41,647 nucleotides of DNA from Treponema sp. Lineage in GTDB: Bacteria; Spirochaetota; Spirochaetia; Treponematales; Treponemataceae. Of this stretch, positions 1 to 7,098 are shown in pieces (within the stretch, counting starts at the first letter, position 1; each line of letters begins with the position of its first letter). Made by a program: the position numbers and the translations under genes. The DNA lies in assembly GCA_017961705.1 (NCBI GenBank), contig JAGCWT010000152.1:1-41647 (forward strand), in the 5' to 3' direction. The notes below the pieces were generated by a model, which saw only the letters and a program-made list of their open reading frames with translations, did no database searches and had not been told where the DNA came from.

Positions 1-280
1 AAAAAGCAATATCAAACATAATCCCCACAAAGCCCAAGATGCAAAAAGCTACAAAAAAGACAACTGCAATTTTTACATCATACAGATACGAAAAAACAGC
101 AAAGCCTGCAAAGACCAATTCATATACCACAAGAAGAGGAATTATCCACTTTGGCGCATGAACAGAAAAGCTATCACCGCTAACATATTCAAGCCTGTGG
201 TTTTTTAGCTCAGATTCTCCTTCTTTACGAGAAAAAAAATTCAAAATAGAAATTATTATTTGTCTAAAAATGGTTCCCAT
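1..280 (-). CDS. Partial membrane protein, C-terminus outside window
   Basis: An open frame runs from an ATG at 280 leftward off the window edge, with no stop seen. The ATG has a strong ribosome binding site (AGGAGAGAGT directly upstream). The protein starts MGTIFRQIIISILNFFSRKE, followed by a charged stretch. Two hydrophobic segments follow at about residues 45-62 and 67-90, so it is probably an integral membrane protein with a cytoplasmic N-terminus. It lies 21 bases downstream of the GrpB-family gene on the same strand, so the two are probably co-transcribed. I do not recognise the family and the C-terminus is missing, so no function is proposed. Confidence 0.6.
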   Translation of the reverse strand, partial: MGTIFRQIIISILNFFSRKEGESELKNHRLEYVSGDSFSVHAPKWIIPLLVVYELVFAGFAVFSYLYDVKIAVVFFVAFCILGFVGIMFDIAF

Positions 281-301
281 ACTCTCTCCTTAGCCCAAGG
301 C

Positions 302-850
302 CTACTTGCTGGAATTACAAATGCACTTGCGCCATTCCTTTGCTTTGTTCAATATCTCATTTATAAAAGCGCTTTTCATTTCCGTATATTTTATTCTGTC
401 TTTGGGGTACTGCTTAGCCAATGATTCTTTTAATTCAGAATATGCTCTTGCGTCTTCTTCGTGGCAGTTGAGATAATCCCTCATGTTCAAGTAATTATTC
501 CAGCGCTCAGAATTGTAAAGCACAACATGCACATGAACCGTCCTGTAGTCTTCCCCGCCGCAAACATACAGGTATTGGTCATCGTAATCCTGCCCCCTAA
601 AAATAAAGCCGCCCGCTTCCAATTTTTTGTTCATGCTAAGGATGGGGGTAAAATCCAAGGTGGCCACAGCAAGGTCGATTATTGGCTTTGCACAAATATT
701 TTTGATCGCCGTGCTGCCAACGTGCTGAATGTCAACTGCACGGTCAGAAAGAATTTCTTTTAGGTCATTTATTGTTTTTTTGGCAAAGGTTTCCCATTCC
801 GGATTATGCTCTTCAACAGAAACCTCTCCCCTCTTAAGGCCAAGCTGCAT
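302..850 (-). CDS. GrpB/UPF0157 family protein
   Basis: The 182-residue product matches the GrpB (UPF0157) family, which belongs to the nucleotidyltransferase-like superfamily. Visible family features are the N-terminal VEEHNPEWETFAKK block, the QHVGSTAIKNICAKPIIDL block around residues 40-65 (the conserved HVGSTA...KPIID signature) and the later VHVHVV stretch. I chose the ATG at 850 because GGGAGG lies five bases upstream. A longer frame would need a TTG start at 862 that sits inside this binding site. The molecular function of the family is poorly defined; members occur alone or near CoA-metabolism genes. A membrane-protein gene follows on the same strand. Confidence 0.85.
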   Translation of the reverse strand: MQLGLKRGEVSVEEHNPEWETFAKKTINDLKEILSDRAVDIQHVGSTAIKNICAKPIIDLAVATLDFTPILSMNKKLEAGGFIFRGQDYDDQYLYVCGGEDYRTVHVHVVLYNSERWNNYLNMRDYLNCHEEDARAYSELKESLAKQYPKDRIKYTEMKSAFINEILNKAKEWRKCICNSSK

Positions 851-976
851 TTTGCCTCCCAATCACATTGAATTTATGCTTTGCAAAAACGCTGTGCTGT
901 ATTAAGTTACGACAAAAAGATTATCGGGTCAAGAGTAAGCCACGCATCCAATAGCATCAACAATGTTTTTTAGACC

Positions 977-1006
977 TTGTATTAAAAAGTGCTTTTTTGA
1001 TACACT
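977..1006 (+). promoter_or_regulatory. Promoter of the GNAT-nitroreductase gene, probably leaderless
   Basis: TTGTAT (977-982) and TACACT (1001-1006) are separated by 18 bases, and a TGA triplet before the -10 gives an extended -10 (TGATACACT). The -10 ends only seven bases before the ATG at 1014 and no Shine-Dalgarno is present, so transcription should begin at or beside the start codon. The spacer holds an imperfect inverted repeat (TGTAT...ATACA, 979-983 and 1000-1004) that could bind a regulator. The rest of 863-976 shows nothing I can assign. Confidence 0.5.
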
Positions 1007-1013
1007 ATTAAAC

Positions 1014-2102
1014 ATGATTCATACAGGAACAGAATGTTTTGAAAGCGAAAGGTTGCTTTGCCGCCGTTTTGAAGAAAAAGACTTTCGCGACATGCATAAA
1101 AACTGGGCTTCCAATCCAAAGATACAATGTGAATACGGAGAGCCTGTCTATTCCAGCGAGGAAGATGTAAAAGGCCTCTTAAAAAAATACACGGAATCTT
1201 ACAAGAAGCCAGACTCTTACCGCTGGGCAATCGTGGAAAAAGCAAGCGGACAAAACATTGGTCAAATTGCATTTTGCAGAGTATATTCTGATTGCGCAAC
1301 AGCAGAAATAGAATACTGCATTGGAGAAGCCTTCTGGGGAAAGGGTTACGCAGGGGAAGCACTTTCTGCTCTTGTTGATTTTGCATTCAGCCGAACAGAA
1401 TTTGTTAAGCTTGAGGCCTACCACCGCGACGCAAACATAAAGTCCGGGCGGGTGTTGGAAAAATCACGCATGCACAAAACGGACAATGTTGAGCGCTTTA
1501 GGCGGGAGGGAAAAGATGCTATCGGAGAAAGTTGCTACTGCATAGAAAGGAGTGAATGGAAAAAGATGGAAATGCTAAATCTTATTATGAAAAGAAGAAG
1601 CTCCCGCGGAAAATACAAGGAGCAAAAAGTTCCCAGAAGCGATTTGGTAAAAATAATGGAAGCAGGACTTGCCGCCCCTTCTGGATGCAACAAGCAGACA
1701 ACAAGTTTAATCGCGGTAGACGATCCGGACTTGCTAAAAAAATTAAGGGAAGTTATTGTTCCTTCTGTTGCAGAAACAGCACCTGCAATGATCTGTGTCT
1801 TAACAAAACGCATACCCGCATACAGGGACCGCTGTTTTGCAACCCAGGACTATTCAGCCGCAATAGAAAACATGCTGCTTGCCATTGTGGAACTTGGCTA
1901 CCAAAGCTGCTGGTACGAAGGCCACATTACCGATGAAGATAAAATCGGAAGAAAAATGGCAGACATTCTTGGCGTACCAAAAGATTACGAGCTGGTCTGC
2001 TTCCTCCCGGTTGGTCTTGCAGAAGAAGAAGCAAGCGCACCAAAGAAAAAATCTTTCCAAGAGCGTGCCTGGTTCAACGGATTCGAAAAAGCTTCTTCTT
2101 AG
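1014..2102 (+). CDS. GNAT acetyltransferase-nitroreductase fusion
   Basis: One continuous frame encodes two domains in 362 residues. Residues 1-180 are a RimJ/RimL-type GNAT acetyltransferase (starts TECFESERLLCRRFEEKDF, acetyl-CoA loop GKGYAGEAL, typical end IERSEW). Residues ~183-362 are a nitroreductase-fold flavoprotein (IMKRRSSRGKYKEQKVP, LAAPSGCNKQ for FMN binding, a C-terminal YELVCFLPVGLAEE stretch). The ATG at 1014 fits the GNAT family start better than an upstream ATG at 963, which would add 17 unrelated residues. An AGGAG at about 1549 lies 13 bases before an in-frame ATG at 1565, so the nitroreductase might also be made separately. Both reactions are usually unrelated: N-acetylation from acetyl-CoA and FMN-dependent reduction. 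The substrate is unknown. Confidence 0.8.
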   Translation: MIHTGTECFESERLLCRRFEEKDFRDMHKNWASNPKIQCEYGEPVYSSEEDVKGLLKKYTESYKKPDSYRWAIVEKASGQNIGQIAFCRVYSDCATAEIEYCIGEAFWGKGYAGEALSALVDFAFSRTEFVKLEAYHRDANIKSGRVLEKSRMHKTDNVERFRREGKDAIGESCYCIERSEWKKMEMLNLIMKRRSSRGKYKEQKVPRSDLVKIMEAGLAAPSGCNKQTTSLIAVDDPDLLKKLREVIVPSVAETAPAMICVLTKRIPAYRDRCFATQDYSAAIENMLLAIVELGYQSCWYEGHITDEDKIGRKMADILGVPKDYELVCFLPVGLAEEEASAPKKKSFQERAWFNGFEKASS

Positions 2103-2112
2103 AAAAATGCAG

Positions 2113-2160
2113 CCAGGGATTTGGCTCAAATCTTTTTCTGCGCTTTCCTAAAATCCCTGG
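2113..2160. terminator. Inverted repeat between convergent genes, likely terminator
   Basis: CCAGGGATTT (2113-2122) and AAATCCCTGG (2151-2160) form a perfect 10-bp stem with a 28-base loop between the fusion gene and the convergent AraC gene. On the minus strand the stem is followed after four bases by ATTTTT, which suits termination of the AraC transcript. The right arm lies within the last codons of the AraC gene. On the plus strand a T-run follows only about 17 bases later. Confidence 0.45.
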
Positions 2161-3028
2161 GCGACTGGTTAAAATATTTTTTAAAAGTTTCAGCCATGTA
2201 GCTTGCTCCAGAAAAGCCTGTCACTTCTGCAATCTCAGACATGGACATGTCACTGGACTGGAGCAAGTCGGAAACCTTTCGGCAGCGGTAGTACATCAAG
2301 TATTCAACAGGAGATTTTTCAGTAAGCTTGTTGAATATTTGGTTGCAAAGACTTTGGCTAACCCCGCCTGCTTTTGCAATACTGTCTAAAGTAATGCGGT
2401 CCATGTAGTGCTCGTCAATGTAAAGCATCATCGACTTTAGTTTTGCATTGTGGCCAGAACCTTCGTCTATCCTGTGAATGTGAAGGCGGTAGGCATCGGT
2501 AAAGCGGCGCATTATAATGTCCCAGACTTCAAAAAAATATTTTGTTATCAAAAACTCGTTTCCATTCGTCTCCCTTTCCATGTCAAGAATTGCCTGGTAA
2601 ATCAAGGGGCCGTCAAAATCTTCCGCCTTAAAATGAACGTAGGGAACAGTCTTGTCTGTAATTATAGGTTTTACAGCTTTTTGTTCAACTGCCAAAGAAG
2701 AGCAGATAATGCTAGGGTGAAGGATGGCAATTATATAGCGGGCAACACGGTTCGTGGTGGAAAGGGAATAATGTATGCTTCCAGAGTTTACAAATATGGT
2801 GTCTCCTTTTTTTAGCTTTACGCAAGTTCCTTCCACCATGTAGGCCATCTCACCGCCTTTTACGGCAACAATCTCCACGTCCTCGTGATAGTGGGGAATC
2901 CGCTCCCAGCCGCATCCTGCAACAAGATAACCGTCAAAAATATAAGAAGGAAAAGAGGGGTCATCATACTTTACAATTTCAGATCCGTCTTTTCGTTTTG
3001 CAATAATTCCCCTTTTCCAAGCAGGCAC
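2126..3028 (-). CDS. AraC-family transcriptional regulator (cupin sensor)
   Basis: The 300-residue protein has an N-terminal cupin-like sensor (HYHEDVEIVAVKGG, then GDTIFVNSGSIH, the usual AraC arabinose-binding-like fold). Its C-terminal double helix-turn-helix spans about residues 200-300 (ITLDSIAKAGGVSQSLCNQIF; MSEIAEVTGFSGASYMAETFKKYF; SPRDFR). I chose a GTG start at 3028 because GGGAGG lies five bases upstream. The ATG at 3082 lacks a binding site and would place a perfect inverted repeat inside the coding region. The gene is divergent from the GNAT operon starting at 3222, so it may control that operon, itself, or both. The ligand cannot be told from sequence. Confidence 0.8.
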   Translation of the reverse strand: MPAWKRGIIAKRKDGSEIVKYDDPSFPSYIFDGYLVAGCGWERIPHYHEDVEIVAVKGGEMAYMVEGTCVKLKKGDTIFVNSGSIHYSLSTTNRVARYIIAILHPSIICSSLAVEQKAVKPIITDKTVPYVHFKAEDFDGPLIYQAILDMERETNGNEFLITKYFFEVWDIIMRRFTDAYRLHIHRIDEGSGHNAKLKSMMLYIDEHYMDRITLDSIAKAGGVSQSLCNQIFNKLTEKSPVEYLMYYRCRKVSDLLQSSDMSMSEIAEVTGFSGASYMAETFKKYFNQSPRDFRKAQKKI

Positions 3029-3044
3029 ACCATCCTCCCATTTA

Positions 3045-3079
3045 ATAACAATCTTACTTTTAACACAAAAGATTGTTAT
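3045..3079. promoter_or_regulatory. Perfect 11-bp inverted repeat upstream of AraC gene
   Basis: ATAACAATCTT (3045-3055) is matched exactly by AAGATTGTTAT (3069-3079) across a 13-base spacer. The arm centres are 24 bases apart and the repeat begins 17 bases upstream of the proposed GTG start at 3028. It could be an operator for autoregulation, or an mRNA hairpin beside the ribosome binding site. It is close to the divergent promoter region for the gene at 3222. Confidence 0.5.
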
Positions 3080-3221
3080 CAAACTATGTAAATTTTATGG
3101 TTTTCTTACATTATTTTATTAAGTATAATGCCATTGACAAAAAAAAATCAAGGATTTATTGGGCCTTTAAAAACTTCAGTTTTTGGAGACAACTTTGAAA
3201 AGCTAACACAGGAGACTAAAG

Positions 3222-3671
3222 ATGGAAGTTAAAAAGACAGATTCAAGCGACATAGAAGTCTTGATGGATCTTAGGCTGGAAATGCTAAGAGCGGCGAACA
3301 ACCTTAACGATGATGCAAAATTTAGCAAAGAGCTTGTTGAACTTTCCCGCGAATATTTTCTGAACGGAGACCAGACAACAGTCTTTGCCATGGACGGAGA
3401 CAAAATTGCAGGATGCGCCACTTTGAATTATATTACCCTAATGCCAACTTTCAGCCATCCCACGGGAAAGCGGGCTCACCTTATGAATGTGTACACAAGA
3501 AAAGAATTCCGCAGAAGAGGAGTTGGAAGCCTAATGGTCAAGTTCTTAATTGACGAAGCCAAGGGCAGGGGCGTAACAGAAATAAGCCTTGACGCAACGG
3601 AAATGGGACACTTTCTCTATAAGAGCCTAGGCTTCAATGAAAATACGGAAAGCATGACATTCAATTTATAG
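3222..3671 (+). CDS. GNAT family N-acetyltransferase
   Basis: The 149-residue single-domain GNAT carries the acetyl-CoA pyrophosphate loop RRRGVGS at about residues 97-103, preceded by the strand LMNVYTRKEF and followed by the helix LMVKFLIDEAKGRGV. The C-terminal half has the family's YKSLGF element. The start has AGGAGA seven bases upstream. It is the first gene of a co-directional run that continues to 11095, and the next gene begins 12 bases after its stop. The substrate is unknown; family members acetylate amines of small molecules, antibiotics, peptides or protein N-termini. Confidence 0.85.
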   Translation: MEVKKTDSSDIEVLMDLRLEMLRAANNLNDDAKFSKELVELSREYFLNGDQTTVFAMDGDKIAGCATLNYITLMPTFSHPTGKRAHLMNVYTRKEFRRRGVGSLMVKFLIDEAKGRGVTEISLDATEMGHFLYKSLGFNENTESMTFNL

Positions 3672-3683
3672 TAGGAGCGCAAG

Positions 3684-4049
3684 ATGGAATTTATTTCAGG
3701 AAAAGACATCAAAGACTTGGCAAACCCGGGAGTTGTTTCCCGCCAGCTTTTGAATCCAGAAAATTCAAGGAGCGAACGCGTGACCATTACCGAAGTTCAC
3801 CTTGTTCCTGGAGCAAGCCAACCCCGCCACACTCATGACGCATCGGAACAAATATGGTATGCTTTAAAAGGAAGCGGAAAACTGCTTTTGGCAGATGATA
3901 AAGAAAAAGAATTTAAGGCTGGAGATGTAGCTCGTTTTGCAGACAAAGACGTTCACGGTCTTTTAAACGATGGGGACGGAGAATTTATTTATGTCTCTGT
4001 AACAGCACCGCCAATCAATTTTGGCTACGCTTACAAAGAAAAACACTAG
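3684..4049 (+). CDS. Small cupin-domain protein
   Basis: The 121-residue protein is a single cupin barrel. Motif 1 gives the probable metal ligands His49, His51 and Glu55 (RHTHDASEQIW), and motif 2 supplies Gly80-Asp81 and His91 (AGDVARFADKDVHG). All expected metal-binding positions are therefore present. The start follows TAGGAGCGCAAG. It lies between a GNAT gene and a cupin-GNAT fusion in the same operon, so a role in binding or isomerising the small molecule handled by these enzymes is possible. No specific reaction can be assigned. Confidence 0.8.
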   Translation: MEFISGKDIKDLANPGVVSRQLLNPENSRSERVTITEVHLVPGASQPRHTHDASEQIWYALKGSGKLLLADDKEKEFKAGDVARFADKDVHGLLNDGDGEFIYVSVTAPPINFGYAYKEKH

Positions 4050-4061
4050 CAAGGAGTTTCT

Positions 4062-4853
4062 ATGAATTTTCCTGATTTTATGTTCAGCGCAAAAAACAGG
4101 ATTCCTGCTTCTCAGCAAAACACTCCGGACATAGAAGGCTATTACTACACAGCAAAAGACGGAAGCCAGATGGCATTCTGGACATACAAGGCCGACCGCG
4201 TTTCAAAAGAGCACAAGCACGACTACGATGAATGGATGCTCTGCGTAGAAGGCCAATACATTGTTACCATAGATGGAGTTGAACACAAACTTCTTGCGGG
4301 TGATGAACTTTTTATTCCAAAGGGAAGTTTGCAGGGCGGAAGCGTAAAAGCAGGAACCCGCTCAATCCATGCTTTTGGAGGCCAAAGAGTTTCCCCATAC
4401 GAGACTGTAGCTTACACCAAAGACATTAATGAAGAAGTCTTGGCATTCCTAAGTCAGGCCTTTGCAGAATCAGAAAAAAGTTTTGAAATAGAAGGGCGGC
4501 ATAAAATCTACCAGGACATAGAAAAGAATTTTGAATGCTTCCTATGCCTTAAGGACGGTGGAAAAGTAATCGGTACGGTTGCAGTAAAAAAACTTAACGG
4601 TAGCGACTGCGAACTAAAGACCATGTACCTTCTAAAAGAATATCAGGGTAAAAAACTGGGGTACGGTCTTGCAAAGTCCGCAATTGAATTTGCAAGCAAA
4701 AAGGGCTATTCAAGAATCTACCTTGATTCAATGAAGCAGCACAAAAAAGCACTTAAGCTTTACAGTTCGCTTGGCTTTAAGGAAACAGACCGCTACAACG
4801 ACAATGACAAAGCGGAAGTCTTTATGGTTATGGAACTAAACGCGGAGAATTGA
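4062..4853 (+). CDS. Cupin-GNAT fusion protein
   Basis: The 263-residue protein has an N-terminal cupin (about residues 25-115; EHKHDYDEWMLCVEGQ with two histidines and acidic residues, then AGDELFIPKGSLQGG). A C-terminal GNAT domain follows at about residues 130-263 (VIGTVAVKKL, LKTMYLLKEYQGKKLGYGLA, ALKLYSSLGF). In the GNAT loop the usual Arg/Gln is replaced by Lys (KKLGYG), still compatible with acetyl-CoA binding. AAGGAG precedes the start by six bases. Motif 2 of the cupin lacks the usual histidine, so it may be a sensing or binding module rather than an enzyme. The next gene begins four bases after the stop. Confidence 0.8.
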   Translation: MNFPDFMFSAKNRIPASQQNTPDIEGYYYTAKDGSQMAFWTYKADRVSKEHKHDYDEWMLCVEGQYIVTIDGVEHKLLAGDELFIPKGSLQGGSVKAGTRSIHAFGGQRVSPYETVAYTKDINEEVLAFLSQAFAESEKSFEIEGRHKIYQDIEKNFECFLCLKDGGKVIGTVAVKKLNGSDCELKTMYLLKEYQGKKLGYGLAKSAIEFASKKGYSRIYLDSMKQHKKALKLYSSLGFKETDRYNDNDKAEVFMVMELNAEN

Positions 4854-4857
4854 ACTT

Positions 4858-5775
4858 ATGAAAAAAATGCTTGTTACCGGAGGAACGGTTTTTGTAAGCA
4901 AGTACCTTGCAGAATACTTTGCAAAAAAAGATTTTGAAGTCTTTGTCCTAAACAGGAACACCCGTCCTCAACCAGAAAACACACGTCTAATCCAGGCAGA
5001 CAGGGACAACATTGGCACTGCACTCACAGGACAGTCTTTTGACATCGTGATTGATACAGGCTATGCAGAAAAAGATGTTAGGAACCTGCTCACTGCATTT
5101 GACAGTCCAGAGCTTTGTGGCAGCCAAAAATACATATTCATAAGTTCCAGCGCAGTCTATCCAGAAACTCTCCCCCAACCCTTCAAGGAAAGCGCAAAAA
5201 CCGGAAGGAACAAAATCTGGGGCGACTACGGAACAAACAAAATTCAGGCAGAAGAATATTTGCTTTTGCAAAAAAAAGATTCATACATAATACGACCGCC
5301 ATACCTTTACGGACCAATGAACAATGTCTACAGGGAAGCCTTTGTCTTTGAATGTGCCCAAAAAGCCCGCACATTTTACATGCCAAAAGACGGCTCCCTA
5401 AAACTGCAATTCTTTTATATAGAAGACTTGTGCAAAGTAATAGAAACTATAATAGAAAAGAATGTTCAAAATCACATTATAAATGTTGGGAATGAAGAAT
5501 GCACATCCGCACTTGACTGGGTAAGGACATGCTACGAAGTTGCAGACTCTCCCTTGAGCATTAAAAATGTAGATGGCAATATTGGGCAAAGAAATTACTT
5601 TCCTTTCTACGACTACGAATACAAGCTTGACGTTACCCTTCAAAAAGAACTGCTTCCAAAAACACAAGGTCTAATGGAAGGCTTGGCAAAGTCATACGAA
5701 TGGTACAAGAAAAACCAAGATGCGGTATCCAAAAAGAATTTCATAGCGTACATAGACAAAGAAATTGCAAAGTAA
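4858..5775 (+). CDS. NAD-dependent epimerase/dehydratase-like SDR
   Basis: This 305-residue extended short-chain dehydrogenase begins with a Rossmann motif, LVTGGTVFVSKYLAEYF, in which the last glycine of the usual GGxxFxG is serine. The catalytic set is visible: the serine stretch FISSSAVYPE at about residues 96-105 and Tyr-x-x-x-Lys as YGTNK at about 123. A second SDR of the same group is at 23061-24095. The ATG lies four bases after the preceding stop, so translation is probably coupled. Such proteins act on nucleotide sugars or on unrelated ketone/alcohol substrates; none can be chosen here. Confidence 0.75.
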   Translation: MKKMLVTGGTVFVSKYLAEYFAKKDFEVFVLNRNTRPQPENTRLIQADRDNIGTALTGQSFDIVIDTGYAEKDVRNLLTAFDSPELCGSQKYIFISSSAVYPETLPQPFKESAKTGRNKIWGDYGTNKIQAEEYLLLQKKDSYIIRPPYLYGPMNNVYREAFVFECAQKARTFYMPKDGSLKLQFFYIEDLCKVIETIIEKNVQNHIINVGNEECTSALDWVRTCYEVADSPLSIKNVDGNIGQRNYFPFYDYEYKLDVTLQKELLPKTQGLMEGLAKSYEWYKKNQDAVSKKNFIAYIDKEIAK

Positions 5776-5852
5776 TGGAAGAAGAAAATGCTTTCGCTTG
5801 CATGGTACAGATTGAGGACAGAAAAAACATAAGGCAGAGGAGACAAAGATGA
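5775..5852 (+). CDS. Candidate 25-residue protein, coupled at both ends
   Basis: This small frame exactly fills the gap between the SDR and the ProC-like gene. Its ATG overlaps the SDR stop as TAATG and its TGA overlaps the next start as ATGA. The product begins MEEENAFACMVQIED and ends with a strongly basic RKNIRQRRQR tail. No clear ribosome binding site precedes its start, so it would depend on coupled translation. The GAGGAG that serves the ProC-like gene lies within its last codons. It may be a real small protein, a coupling device or the remnant of a larger gene. Confidence 0.35.
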   Translation: MEEENAFACMVQIEDRKNIRQRRQR

Positions 5853-6667
5853 ACATAGGAATTATAGGTTATGGCAGCATGGGAAAAATGCTTGCGCAAA
5901 AGTTTGCATCTTCTGGATATTCAGAAATCCAAAATGTCTTTGTGGCAAACAGGAGCAAAGAAAAGCTAGCCTCTGTTCAGGATGAATTTTGCATCTGCAA
6001 CAGCAATGCAGAGCTTGCAGAAAAATCCGACATAATCTTTGTCTGCGTACGGCCGGCAGATATTAAGCCGGTTATTAACGAAATAAAGGATTCTGTAAAA
6101 GAGGATGCACTCTTGGTATCCTTGAACGGAAGCGTCACTTTTGAAATGCTCGAAAAATTGCTTAAGCATAAAATTGCAAAAGTCATTCCCAGCGTAACGG
6201 CAGAAATAAACCGGTCACAAACCTTGGTCTCCTACAACAACCTTGTTCTTAGCAAAGACAAAACAAATCTGGAAAAAATTCTTTCCTGCATGGGTAACGT
6301 GGTTGTTCTTCCAGAAAATGAAATAGGAATGGGTTCGGAACTTGTAAGCTGCATGCCCGGTTTTATAGCATCAATGTTCGATGTTGTTTGCAAGGCAGCA
6401 AAAAAGCACACGTCTTTGCCAGACGAACAGATTATAAAAATGGTACTGAACACGGTAAGCGCAACAGGAGATCTGATGATTCAAAAGGGCCTTTCCTTTG
6501 AAGAAGTTGTGGCAAGGGTAGCAACAAAGGGTGGCATAACAGAAGAAGGTTCAAAAATCATCTACGGACAATTCCCCTCTACAGCGGATGCAATGTTTCA
6601 AAAGACACTGGACAAGAGAAAGCAGACTGCAGAAAATGCGGCAAAAGCTTTTAACGCAGGAGAGTAA
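5849..6667 (+). CDS. proC: Pyrroline-5-carboxylate reductase family protein
   Basis: The 272-residue protein has the N-terminal NAD(P) motif GIIGYGSMG, the family stretch IIFVCVRPADI and a C-terminal signature VATKGGITEEG resembling the P5C reductase pattern (V-x-[ST]-P-G-G-T-x-x-G), with Lys in place of Pro. The length equals that of typical ProC. P5C reductase makes proline from pyrroline-5-carboxylate with NAD(P)H. Its place inside a GNAT cluster, away from other proline genes, raises the possibility of a paralogue with another imine substrate. GAGGAG lies seven bases before the start. Confidence 0.7.
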   Translation: MNIGIIGYGSMGKMLAQKFASSGYSEIQNVFVANRSKEKLASVQDEFCICNSNAELAEKSDIIFVCVRPADIKPVINEIKDSVKEDALLVSLNGSVTFEMLEKLLKHKIAKVIPSVTAEINRSQTLVSYNNLVLSKDKTNLEKILSCMGNVVVLPENEIGMGSELVSCMPGFIASMFDVVCKAAKKHTSLPDEQIIKMVLNTVSATGDLMIQKGLSFEEVVARVATKGGITEEGSKIIYGQFPSTADAMFQKTLDKRKQTAENAAKAFNAGE

Positions 6668-6672
6668 AAACC

Positions 6673-7098
6673 ATGGACTACGAAATTGCCAATCAGATTA
6701 CCGCAGAAGAATACAATGAAATGAGAAAAATCGTTGGTTGGAAAGAATTGCCAAACGAACAGGCAGCAGACGGACTAAAGCGCACAAGCTATTTATGCTG
6801 CTTTAGAAAAGATGGAAAGGCTATCGCATTTTGCCGCGTGCTATGGGATCACCTGTATGTTGCTTTTATTGCAGATGTAATCGTCCGCCCAGAATTTCAG
6901 GGAAAGGGTCTTGGCAGGGAACTGATGAAGAACGCAATGGATTTTATTAAAAGCCAACTAAAGCCAGGATACAAAATCATGGTCAACCTTATGGCCGCAA
7001 AGGGAAAAGAAGACTTTTACAAAAAATTCGGATTCATTTCGCGTCCAAACGAAAGCTTCGGTTGCGGAATGTGCCAGTGGATAGGAGAAAACAAATGA
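6673..7098 (+). CDS. GNAT family N-acetyltransferase
   Basis: The 141-residue protein is a compact GNAT with the acetyl-CoA loop QGKGLGRELM at about residues 76-85, after the strand YVAFIADVIVRPEF. The C-terminal FYKKFGF element is present and the end, MCQWIGENK, is like that of YhbS/AAC-type small GNATs. No standard Shine-Dalgarno is clear; GGAGAG at 6660-6665 overlaps the preceding stop region. Its stop overlaps the start of the hydrolase gene as ATGA. Confidence 0.85.
   Translation: MDYEIANQITAEEYNEMRKIVGWKELPNEQAADGLKRTSYLCCFRKDGKAIAFCRVLWDHLYVAFIADVIVRPEFQGKGLGRELMKNAMDFIKSQLKPGYKIMVNLMAAKGKEDFYKKFGFISRPNESFGCGMCQWIGENK

Noticed and set aside
863-962. tRNA or small RNA in the gap upstream of the fusion gene
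   Set aside because: No cloverleaf and no strong hairpin; only the promoter at 977-1006 can be supported.
982-1386. Minus-strand ORFs opposite the GNAT-nitroreductase gene
   Set aside because: Shadow frames of a well-supported two-domain protein.
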